Positions 15,342 through 23,530 of a stretch of DNA of 64,000 nt are shown here, piece after piece (the first letter of the stretch is position 1; each line of letters opens with the position of its first letter). A program made the position numbers and the translations under genes. The notes under the pieces are model-generated. The model made no database searches. It was not told where the DNA came from and saw only the letters and a list, made by a program, of their open reading frames with translations. This stretch comes from Geotoga petraea (GTDB taxonomy: Bacteria > Thermotogota > Thermotogae > Petrotogales > Petrotogaceae): contig NZ_FMYV01000004.1 of NCBI RefSeq assembly GCF_900102615.1, positions 99,643-163,642 on the forward strand. Reading direction: 5' to 3'.

Positions 15342-15350
15342 ATTGTAACA
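15342..15350 (-). promoter_or_regulatory. extended -10 promoter of folT
   Basis: Minus strand TGTTACAAT with a weak -35 region. The predicted start near 15334 coincides with the 5' edge of the riboswitch aptamer. Confidence 0.5.
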
Positions 15351-15397
15351 TGAATTGTTTTAAACATATGCTAAGAAACTATTAAGTATTTTTTTAG

Positions 15398-17515
15398 TTA
15401 TTCTGGTTTTGATATCGGGCTTAGTATTTCTATTTTTTCTGTATTTCTCTTTGATTTTAATAGCTTTTCATACATTTTTATAAAATATTCTTGAGAATCT
15501 ACTCGTTTTTTACCTCTTCTATCTACTCTTCTATAGGTTCCATCTGGTTGAAGAACTCTAGCTTTTTCTGTATCTGATAACATTACATCTAATATTTTTT
15601 TTGTTTCTTTTTGGAGGTTTTCATCTTCTATTGGATAGAGAGTTTCTATCCTTCTTTCTAAATTTCTTGGCATCAAATCGGCAGATGTCATGTATATGTT
15701 TGGAGATTCTCCATTTGAGAAATAGAATATTCTACTGTGTTCCAAGAATTTCCCGACTATACTTCTTACAGTTATATTTTCACTAACACCTTTTATCCCT
15801 GGTTTTAATGCACAAATTCCCCTTACTATAAGATCTAACTTCACTCCAGCGTTAGACGCTTCATACATAACTTTAATAACTTCTTTATCTAACAAAGAAT
15901 TTACCTTTATTATTATGTGTCCTTTTCCAGTTTTTTTATGTATTTCTATTTCATTTTTTATCATATTTATTATACGGCTTTTTAAGCTAATAGGTGCAAC
16001 CGCTATTTTTTTCCATTCTGGTGGTTGTGAGTATCCAGTTAATACGTTGAATAAAGCTGAAGCGTCACTGCCATAAGGTTCTTTTGATGTCATGAATCCT
16101 ATGTCTGTATATAATTTAGCAGTTTTATCATTATAATTCCCAGTAGACATGTGTACATATTTTTTTATCCCTTCAGGTTCTTTCCTGACAACCAATAAAA
16201 TTTTAGAGTGTGTTTTTAGCCCAACAAGTCCATACACAACATAGCATCCAGCTTTTTCAAGTTTTTTTGCCCACTGTATATTGTTTTCTTCATCAAATCT
16301 TGCTTTTAGTTCTACAAGAACTGTTACCTGCTTACCGTTCTCAGCAGCTTTTATGAGAGTATTTACTACAGTTGAATCTCCACTAACTCTGTACAAAGTT
16401 TGCTTTATTGCCAAAACATTTGGATCATCTGCTGCTTTTGAAAGAAAATTTTCAACGTGGTCAAAAGTTTCATAAGGGTGATGAAGTAATATATCTTTTT
16501 CTTTCAGTACTTCAAAAATATCTTTATCTCCATATAAAAAGTGTGATTTTACAGGTTTAAAGGGTTTGTATTTTAACTCTTCAAATCCATCTATAGTTGC
16601 TATACTCATCCAAGCAGATAAATCTATTGGTCCTGAAACGTAGAATATATCTTCTTCCTTCAAGTCCAGCATTGATAGCAGAAAGGTTTTTATTTCTTCT
16701 GAAGCCCTTTTATCCAGTTCCAATCTTACGGGGACCCCCCATTGACGTTGTCTTAATGAACTTTCAATTTCTTTCAACAAATCTTCTGCTTCTTCTTCAT
16801 CAATACTCAAATCAGCATTTCTGGTTATTCTAAAAGGAAACATTTCTATTATTTCATAACCTTTGAAGAGCCTTTCCGAAAACATTTGAACGACCTTATC
16901 CAAAAGAATAAAAGACTTTTTATCTGCATCTTGGTTTGGCAGCTCTATGAACCTCGGAAGTATTGATGGAACTTGTAAGAAAGCGTAATAATCAATTTTA
17001 TTTTCATCTTGCAATCTAACAGCCTGATTAATACTCTTATTTGGTAAAAGTGGAAAAGGTCTACTCTGATCCACCGCCATCGGGGTAATTACTGGATATA
17101 TAGTAGATTTAAAATATTTTTTCAAGAATTTCTTCTCTTCTTTTTCAAGATCAGAAATATCTTTTATAATAAGATTATTAGATTTTAATTGGGGTATTAA
17201 AGCTCTCATCAAACATTTATACTGCTTATCCACCATAATATGTGTTTTTTCAGATATCTTTTTCAACTGTTCATTTGGGGTAAGACCAGAAATATCTTTT
17301 TTTGTATATTCAGCTTCTACCTGTTCTTTTAACCCAGCCACACGGATCATATAAAATTCATCTAAATTGGAACCTGTAATCGATAAAAACTTAAGTCTTT
17401 CCAATAATGGGTTGTCTCTTCTTAAAGCTTCTTCGAGTACTCTGTTATTAAAATCCAACCATGACAGTTCTCTGTTAGTATAATATTTATGATTGTCTAA
17501 ATCTTGTTCTTTCAT
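15398..17515 (-). CDS. ppk: polyphosphate kinase 1
   Basis: 705 residues, full length for PPK1, which reversibly polymerises the ATP gamma-phosphate into polyphosphate. The N-terminal helical domain starts YYTNRELSWLDFNNRVLEEA. The two phospholipase-D-like C domains hold KTHSK (the autophosphorylated His) and EHSRIFYF (second catalytic His), with the LLHHPYETF segment in between. It overlaps the upstream Ppx-like gene by ATGA, so both are translated from one message. The AT-rich gap 15333-15397 separates it from folT. Confidence 0.95.
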   Translation of the reverse strand: MKEQDLDNHKYYTNRELSWLDFNNRVLEEALRRDNPLLERLKFLSITGSNLDEFYMIRVAGLKEQVEAEYTKKDISGLTPNEQLKKISEKTHIMVDKQYKCLMRALIPQLKSNNLIIKDISDLEKEEKKFLKKYFKSTIYPVITPMAVDQSRPFPLLPNKSINQAVRLQDENKIDYYAFLQVPSILPRFIELPNQDADKKSFILLDKVVQMFSERLFKGYEIIEMFPFRITRNADLSIDEEEAEDLLKEIESSLRQRQWGVPVRLELDKRASEEIKTFLLSMLDLKEEDIFYVSGPIDLSAWMSIATIDGFEELKYKPFKPVKSHFLYGDKDIFEVLKEKDILLHHPYETFDHVENFLSKAADDPNVLAIKQTLYRVSGDSTVVNTLIKAAENGKQVTVLVELKARFDEENNIQWAKKLEKAGCYVVYGLVGLKTHSKILLVVRKEPEGIKKYVHMSTGNYNDKTAKLYTDIGFMTSKEPYGSDASALFNVLTGYSQPPEWKKIAVAPISLKSRIINMIKNEIEIHKKTGKGHIIIKVNSLLDKEVIKVMYEASNAGVKLDLIVRGICALKPGIKGVSENITVRSIVGKFLEHSRIFYFSNGESPNIYMTSADLMPRNLERRIETLYPIEDENLQKETKKILDVMLSDTEKARVLQPDGTYRRVDRRGKKRVDSQEYFIKMYEKLLKSKRNTEKIEILSPISKPE

Positions 17516-19056
17516 AATTTCACCTTCTTAAATAGAGGTTTTATTCCAAAAACTTCTTCAAAAAATTCACTTTTTTTGTTAAAGCTCCATTCTTCAAGCA
17601 TCAGTTCTTGATAAGATTCTACTTTAATAACCAATTTTTCTTTTTTAAGTTTTATCTCCACGTTCTCATAATTATTCTTATGCCCTCGATCTAAAGAATC
17701 AGCAATTCTCAAAATCGCCAACATTTTAGCAACTTTAAATCTATCGTTCAAAGATAGTTTTGTGAGGTAGAAATTGTCTATTTTTAACATTTGCTTACTG
17801 TGCAACCTAACTATATTGGCGATTATTCCTATATCTTTTTTTGATAATCCCACAATATCCGAATTTTTTACAATATTATAAGAATTTTTTGCGTGTTTAT
17901 TTATATTTATGTATTTTCCAACATCGTGAAGTATGGCTGCAACTCGAAGTAGTATTTTTTCTCTTTCTCCCATTTTATGGTAATTTTTCATTTCATCGAA
18001 AATCAAGATACTAAATTTTTCTACATTTTTTGCGTGTTCTTTGTCATAAAGGTATTTCGACCCTATATATTCAGCATTATCTATTATAAAAGAATTGAAA
18101 TTACTAATTAGATTTTCGTTCATATCGCTGAAAAGCCTTTCATAAGCTATACTTTCAGATAGGTTTGATTTGTGTATTATAATATCCTCTATATTGAAAA
18201 GCTTTAGCAACATTCTGTACAATCCCATTGAGGGGATCAAAGCCTCTGATTTTATTTCATTTAGATTGAACTCTGTACTAATTTGATTTACTGTTTTACC
18301 TTTAATAGAATCATAGAAATCTTCAAAATCTCTAAAGGATAAATATTTTTCACCATTACCATTTATTCTGTTTTCGTTTTCTGTATTATATATCAATTCA
18401 ACTTCTCTTCCAGCGGCTATAAAATAGTCTATTTTACCAACAGGCATTTGACTTCTTAAAGCGTCTGTAAATGTGCTTAAATAATCTTCAATAACTGAAT
18501 AAAATTCTTCCGTTTTATCCTGCAAGTTACTCAATATTTCTGCAATTTTCAAAGATCCAATTCTGATGTTCTGCGTGTATATTATAGTATTTCCTGTATA
18601 ATAAGCAATACCAAGTGATCCAGTGCCTATATAAGCAATGAAGATATTTTTATTTTTGTACTTTTTATTAGACCTTAAATGCCTAATTATGTCTCTAAAT
18701 ATATATGATTTTTCATCAGAATCATCCATTATCGACACTTTAATTCCTGTTTTTGTTTGAATCTGATCCAAAATAAAATAAGAATTACTCGCCTCTCTAA
18801 GTGCCGTTGTTCCTGTAGCATATACGTCTTTTATCTTATAATCATCTATGATCTTTTTAAAACCCGAAATAATCTCACATGCTCTGTCAACCTTTTCAAA
18901 ACTTATATATCCATTGGTAAATGTATCCTTCCCCATACTCAAAGGATATTCTAATTTTTCCAATATTTTTATATTGTTATTTTGCCTTTCAACTATAGTC
19001 AAATAAAGATTATCTGATCCTAAGTTTATAACTGCAGTAGTTTTGCTTTCAAACAT
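17512..19056 (-). CDS. Ppx/GppA-like protein with HD domain, key residues altered
   Basis: 514 residues. Residues ~1-300 follow the Ppx/GppA (ASKHA) fold and ~300-500 the HD-type domain (HAKNVEK...HDVGK...HSKQ). Active Ppx has DLGSNS, NEEAR and IDIGGGSTE, supplying acidic metal/catalytic residues. Here these read NLGSDN (Asp to Asn), SDEKSYIF (first Glu to Asp) and AYIGTGSLGI (Asp to Tyr, Glu to Gly). The exopolyphosphatase site may therefore be weak or lost while the HD metal site looks intact. It sits between a ROK kinase and ppk with overlapping stops and starts, so a role in polyphosphate or (p)ppGpp-linked turnover is likely, but the direction is open. Confidence 0.82.
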   Translation of the reverse strand: MFESKTTAVINLGSDNLYLTIVERQNNNIKILEKLEYPLSMGKDTFTNGYISFEKVDRACEIISGFKKIIDDYKIKDVYATGTTALREASNSYFILDQIQTKTGIKVSIMDDSDEKSYIFRDIIRHLRSNKKYKNKNIFIAYIGTGSLGIAYYTGNTIIYTQNIRIGSLKIAEILSNLQDKTEEFYSVIEDYLSTFTDALRSQMPVGKIDYFIAAGREVELIYNTENENRINGNGEKYLSFRDFEDFYDSIKGKTVNQISTEFNLNEIKSEALIPSMGLYRMLLKLFNIEDIIIHKSNLSESIAYERLFSDMNENLISNFNSFIIDNAEYIGSKYLYDKEHAKNVEKFSILIFDEMKNYHKMGEREKILLRVAAILHDVGKYININKHAKNSYNIVKNSDIVGLSKKDIGIIANIVRLHSKQMLKIDNFYLTKLSLNDRFKVAKMLAILRIADSLDRGHKNNYENVEIKLKKEKLVIKVESYQELMLEEWSFNKKSEFFEEVFGIKPLFKKVKL

Positions 19057-20003
19057 TAGTTCACCTCTTCAAGTCCATCTTCTATTAAGCCCAATGCCCC
19101 ATAAATGCAAGCATCATCTCCCAATTCAGCTATTTTAAATTCAGTATTATTAAATATTTGTTTTATTGAAAAATGCTCTGAAACTCTTATAATTTCTGGT
19201 AAAAGATCTTTTCCCATTGATTCCATTATTCCACCACCAAAAACTATCACCTCTGGGTTTAAAATATTCATAATACTTCCAGATGCTACACCCAAATTAT
19301 AGATCATGTTTTCAACAATATGTAGGGTTACATCATCTTTCGAGTCGTATGCTTTTTTTAATTCTGATGATTTAATTATATTTTTTTCTTCTACATGTTC
19401 TTTCATGGAAGTTTTAAATCCTTTTTTAATACTATTTTCATAATCCCTATGCATAGAAGTTTTTGAAGCAAGGGCCTCAACACATCCTCTCGAACCACAT
19501 CCACAATAAGGGCCATGTGCGTTAATAGTCATGTGTCCAAATTCTCCAGCACCACCAATTGCTCCTGTATACATTTTTCCATTTATTATTATTCCACCGC
19601 CAACTCCCGTTCCAATAAAAAAACCAGCTATATTTTTGAAATCTTTCACTGCGCCATGTTTAAATTCTCCATAAAGAGAAACATTGGCATCGTTACCAAC
19701 AAATACGGGAACATTATATTTTTCTTTTAAAAATTTTTCAATATTAAAGCCTGTTAGCGGAAGGTTTGGCGTGAATTCTACAACTCCATTTCTAACAAAA
19801 CCCGGGATCCCCAATCCAATTGCCAATATTTCGTTATTTTCAGATAAATTGTCTATAACTTTGCATATTTTTTCCTGTACCTTTTCAAAACCTTTATGAG
19901 CATTCGTAGATTTTTTCTCCCTTTTCACTTCTTCTTTTTTTTCGTTGAAAAAAACTCCTAATATTTTTGTGCCACCTATGTCTAATGCAATATAACCTTT
20001 CAT
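19056..20003 (-). CDS. ROK family sugar kinase (glucokinase-like)
   Basis: 315 residues with the ROK fold: ALDIGGTK phosphate loop 1, GLGIPGFV, NDANVSLYGE (catalytic Asp), GTGVGGGI and the zinc motif with HMTINAHGPYCGCGSRGCVEALAS. It is probably a glucokinase using ATP. The usual polyphosphate-glucokinase variant of the phosphate loop is not obvious. It shares one base with the Ppx-like gene start (TAATG), making a ROK-ppx-ppk operon that hints at a polyphosphate link. GAGGTGAT precedes ATG 20003. Confidence 0.88.
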   Translation of the reverse strand: MKGYIALDIGGTKILGVFFNEKKEEVKREKKSTNAHKGFEKVQEKICKVIDNLSENNEILAIGLGIPGFVRNGVVEFTPNLPLTGFNIEKFLKEKYNVPVFVGNDANVSLYGEFKHGAVKDFKNIAGFFIGTGVGGGIIINGKMYTGAIGGAGEFGHMTINAHGPYCGCGSRGCVEALASKTSMHRDYENSIKKGFKTSMKEHVEEKNIIKSSELKKAYDSKDDVTLHIVENMIYNLGVASGSIMNILNPEVIVFGGGIMESMGKDLLPEIIRVSEHFSIKQIFNNTEFKIAELGDDACIYGALGLIEDGLEEVN

Positions 20004-20077
20004 TTTTTATCACCTCATTAAAATGATTTAATTTTTCTTAAAAAATATATATTATAATTGAATAAGGGGGTGTTTTT

Positions 20078-20818
20078 GTGATTGCAGCAATTAGCGATAT
20101 TCATGGATGCTCTTCTAAATTATACAAGATTTTAAACATTCTTTCTAAAAAGAAACCTCAAAAAACTATCTTTTGTGGAGATTATGTAGATAGAGGACCA
20201 AACAGTAAAGAAGTTGTAGATCTAATGCTTGATTATTCAAAGAGTCATAATAGTATTTTTTTACTTGGAAATCACGATGATTTCTTTAAAAACTTTGTTT
20301 TTAAAGAAAATAGATATGGGGCAGGTGTTTGGGATAAACAAGGTGGAAAAGAAACGATCAAGTCTTTTACTGGAAAATATTTTTCAAATGTGGAAATATC
20401 GGAAAAATATCTTGATTTGATAGATGAGAAATATTTAAAATTTTTTAAATCTTTGAATAAATTATACCATGTTGAAAATAATCATATTTTCGTTCACGCA
20501 GGTCTTCGCGACTTTAGTTTACCTATCGAAAAACAAAACACCTATAGACCTGAAGTAAATTATTCTTATATTTGGGTTAGAAATGAAATGTTTGAACAAG
20601 AGAACCCTTATGAAAATAAAGTTATAGTCCATGGCCATACACCTGTTTTCATACTGAGTAGATATGATATTACCCCCGAAAAGGAAGATGCGCCTTTTTT
20701 CAATTATAACAAAAATAACGAATTAATATCTATTGATATTGATACGGGTGCTTGTTATGGCAAAAAGCTATCTTGCTTGTTGATTGATAATGGGGAATAT
20801 GATTACATAAGTATTTAA
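20078..20818 (+). CDS. calcineurin-like phosphoesterase (PPP/ApaH type)
   Basis: 246 residues starting at GTG 20078 behind GGGGGTG. It shows the PPP-family series DIHGC, GDYVDRG, GNHDDFF, then the HAGL and VHGHTPV histidines that bind the two metals. Similar proteins are protein Ser/Thr phosphatases or diadenosine tetraphosphatases, and sequence alone does not separate them. It is divergent from the ROK-ppx-ppk operon, so dinucleotide or alarmone turnover would fit the neighbourhood, but this is a guess. Confidence 0.85.
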   Translation: MIAAISDIHGCSSKLYKILNILSKKKPQKTIFCGDYVDRGPNSKEVVDLMLDYSKSHNSIFLLGNHDDFFKNFVFKENRYGAGVWDKQGGKETIKSFTGKYFSNVEISEKYLDLIDEKYLKFFKSLNKLYHVENNHIFVHAGLRDFSLPIEKQNTYRPEVNYSYIWVRNEMFEQENPYENKVIVHGHTPVFILSRYDITPEKEDAPFFNYNKNNELISIDIDTGACYGKKLSCLLIDNGEYDYISI

Positions 20819-20849
20819 AAAAAGCTTGACATGAAAATTCATGTCAAGC
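20817..20849. terminator. bidirectional terminator
   Basis: Eleven-bp stem (20824-20834 with 20839-20849). Seven A on the left make a strong T run for the minus-strand amidohydrolase; the plus-strand side is weaker. Confidence 0.8.
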
Positions 20850-20856
20850 CATTATT

Positions 20857-22005
20857 TTAATAAACTTTATTTCCCTCTATATAAACTTGTTCTACAACTG
20901 ATTTGTATTCGAAAGGATATCCTGACCAAACAACCAAATCAGCATCTTTTCCTTTTTCAATAGAACCTATTTTATCTTCTAATTTCAATATTTTAGCTGG
21001 GTTTATAGTGAGCATTTTTAATAAGTTTTCTTCTGTAGCACCATATCTCAAAGCATTTCCAGCTTGTATTATAGTGTCTTCTAAATGAATTACTGGATGA
21101 TCACACATAAGTGCAGTTGTTACCCCTGCTTTGTTTAAAATTGGTATTGCTTCATATGTTTTATCTTTCAATTCTAATTTTGTTCTAAAGCCCAACAGTG
21201 GTCCAACAACTACCGGAACATTGTTTTCCTTTAAAAATTCGGCAATTTTATAGCCTTCTGTACCATGTTCTATTACAAGATCAAAATCAAACTCTTTTGA
21301 CAACCTAACTGCAGTTAAAATATCGTCCTTTCTGTGAGCATGTATTCTTGCTGGGATTTCTTTTTTTAGAACTTTTTCGCCAATTTCCATTTTCATATCA
21401 ACTTTTGTAAATTCTTTTCCTTCGTCTTTTGCCTTTTTCTTTTCAGACATATAATCTTTTACTTTATAAAAGTATTCCCTTATTACTGCTGCTGTTCCTA
21501 ATCTCGTAGCAGGCATTTTATTTTTTGCACTATAAACTCTCTTGGGATTTTCTCCCAATGCCATTTTTAACCCTGCCGGTTCTCTAATGACCATTTCATC
21601 AGGAATTGAAGATTTAAACTTTAAAATAAGACCTTGTCCACCTATTGGATTTGCTGATCCTGGTACCACCATAGCAGTTGTTACCCCTCCGAACAAAGCT
21701 CTTTTTATAGCAACATCATCCGGATTAAAGGCATCTAAAACTCTAACTTGTGCTGTATTTGGATCTATCATTTCGTTTCCATCTTGATAATCTCCACCCA
21801 CTCCTTCTTCAAATATACCAATGTGGGAATGGGCATCGATAAACCCAGGTAATAAATATTTACCTTCAAGATCTATTATTTCGGCTCCATCAGAAGATAA
21901 ACTCCTCCCAATTTCAACAATTTTGTCGTTTTCTACTAATACATCTCCCACAAAATTTTCACTTGTTATGGGTATTATAGTAGCTTTTTTAAACAGTTTT
22001 TTCAT
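20857..22005 (-). CDS. amidohydrolase (imidazolonepropionase/dihydroorotase-like)
   Basis: 382 residues, amidohydrolase superfamily TIM barrel with flanking beta-sandwich. Metal ligands are visible in LLPGFIDAHSHIG, PARIHAHRKDDI, LVIEHGTEG and ALMCDHPVI, and GKDADLVVW closes the C-terminal sandwich. The HAHRKDDI form is typical of the Thermotogota/Firmicutes group annotated as imidazolonepropionase-like or prolidase-like; the real substrate is unknown. It follows a GGAGGTG site and is monocistronic or cotranscribed with the MscS gene 63 bases upstream. Confidence 0.85.
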   Translation of the reverse strand: MKKLFKKATIIPITSENFVGDVLVENDKIVEIGRSLSSDGAEIIDLEGKYLLPGFIDAHSHIGIFEEGVGGDYQDGNEMIDPNTAQVRVLDAFNPDDVAIKRALFGGVTTAMVVPGSANPIGGQGLILKFKSSIPDEMVIREPAGLKMALGENPKRVYSAKNKMPATRLGTAAVIREYFYKVKDYMSEKKKAKDEGKEFTKVDMKMEIGEKVLKKEIPARIHAHRKDDILTAVRLSKEFDFDLVIEHGTEGYKIAEFLKENNVPVVVGPLLGFRTKLELKDKTYEAIPILNKAGVTTALMCDHPVIHLEDTIIQAGNALRYGATEENLLKMLTINPAKILKLEDKIGSIEKGKDADLVVWSGYPFEYKSVVEQVYIEGNKVY

Positions 22006-22068
22006 TTTACACCTCCAAGATTAATATTAAACAATTAAATTATACTATAAATAGTTCGTAATACAAAC

Positions 22069-23235
22069 TTAATTTTCATCAATTATTTGATTTGAGGGGT
22101 ATTGATAAACTTTTAATTGGAAATATGGTATTATTGAATAAATATATTGGAAAATTTTATTTTGTACCCCTTCGTAAATTACCCAACTCTTTTCCTTTGA
22201 AAAAGCATATATCTCCATAGGAAGGCCTTTACCTTCGTTTTGTAAATATCTAACCATCATAATCATCTTATCATTTATGTTCTCGTGCTTTGAAATGTAA
22301 TATTCAGTATATTCTCTAAAGAGTGAAAGATTTGTGTATTCTTTCAAGTTTTTACCTTTTATAAAATCTTTATAATGCTCTATGTTTTTTATATTTTCTT
22401 TTATCTCGTCATTTATTGACTTAAAGGAATTGACATCCAGATTTATGTGTTTTTTTATCCTTCTACCTCCAGAATTTTCCATTCCTTTCCAATTTATAAA
22501 AGAATCTGTTATAAAAGCCCACGTTGGAACATATGTAAAGGTATTATCCCAATTTTGTACTTTTATTGTATTTAAATTCATCTCTTTAATAGTACCATCC
22601 GCTTCGTACTTACTGAAGGTAACCCAATCTCCTTTTTTTATCATATTATTTGCAGAAATTTGAATGTGTGCTGTTAGTGAAAGCAAAGTATCTTTAAATA
22701 TAATCATAAGTACAGCCGCGAGAGCACCAATACCACTCAATAATACCGCAAAAGATTTATCTATGAGTATCCCTACTATAATTATACCTCCAATTGAAAA
22801 AAGAATTATTTGAATCAACTGAATAAAACCTTTAACTGGTTTGTGTTTTGTTTTTGTATTAGTTTCAACTATTTGCGTAATACTTCTCAAAATAGAATTT
22901 ATAGACATTATAATAGAATATGTGATGTAAATAAAAGCAATTTTTTGAAATATAAAGGCATAATCAGTATAATAATTGGAAAATGCCAATATAACCAATG
23001 CTGGAGATATGTGAGCTAACCAACGAAATACTCCTTCTTGAAAAAATATGTTGTCTATATTCGTCTTAGTACGCGAAACAACTTTTTTGATAACTTTTGT
23101 CAAAACATACTTCACAATATAATAAACTGCAAAAGCACTACCAATCATTATTACAAAGATAATAATGTTCAGCACAAAATCGGAAACTTCATAACTAAAA
23201 TTCTTTTGAAAAAACTCTATTAAATATTCATTCAT
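22069..23235 (-). CDS. MscS-type mechanosensitive channel
   Basis: 388 residues. About five transmembrane helices (~15-190) end in a glycine/alanine-rich pore helix (LLSGIGALAAVLMIIFKDTLLSLTAHIQI), followed by the MscS beta domain (KKGDWVTFSKYEADGTIKEMNLNTIKVQNWDNTFTYVPTWAF) and a C-terminal alpha/beta domain. The length and the WDNTFTYVPT form match the larger YbdG/MscM-like group. The minus strand carries a TGTTATAAT promoter word near 23267. The gap 23236-23530 between this gene and hppA holds the two divergent promoters and no gene. Confidence 0.87.
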   Translation of the reverse strand: MNEYLIEFFQKNFSYEVSDFVLNIIIFVIMIGSAFAVYYIVKYVLTKVIKKVVSRTKTNIDNIFFQEGVFRWLAHISPALVILAFSNYYTDYAFIFQKIAFIYITYSIIMSINSILRSITQIVETNTKTKHKPVKGFIQLIQIILFSIGGIIIVGILIDKSFAVLLSGIGALAAVLMIIFKDTLLSLTAHIQISANNMIKKGDWVTFSKYEADGTIKEMNLNTIKVQNWDNTFTYVPTWAFITDSFINWKGMENSGGRRIKKHINLDVNSFKSINDEIKENIKNIEHYKDFIKGKNLKEYTNLSLFREYTEYYISKHENINDKMIMMVRYLQNEGKGLPMEIYAFSKEKSWVIYEGVQNKIFQYIYSIIPYFQLKVYQYPSNQIIDEN

Positions 23236-23530
23236 TTTTTGAATTCACCCCTTTTTTAAAAATTATAACATTTTTTGTTATACATTGGCTTTAAATGTAA
23301 TAAACAAGTAAAATTTAGACTTTTATTTCACAGAATAATATGCTAAAATATAATTACAAAAATGAGTGATGATTCACCTACCATTTTGGTTTATTTTTCA
23401 CTTAATTTTAATAAATTAATATTTATTTTATAGATTTTAACCTACGTATATATTATAATTAACTTGAAGAAAAAGAAAGATAACAATAGATTTTTTAAAA
23501 TAAATAATAGTATTTTAAGGAGGTTTCAAA

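Noticed and set aside
23361..23412. GATGATTCACCTACC-like sequence before hppA, which recalls part of the fluoride riboswitch
   Set aside because: The other conserved half (GGnGATGG...TTCnCC) is missing upstream and no consistent fold forms; the resemblance is only to one short word.
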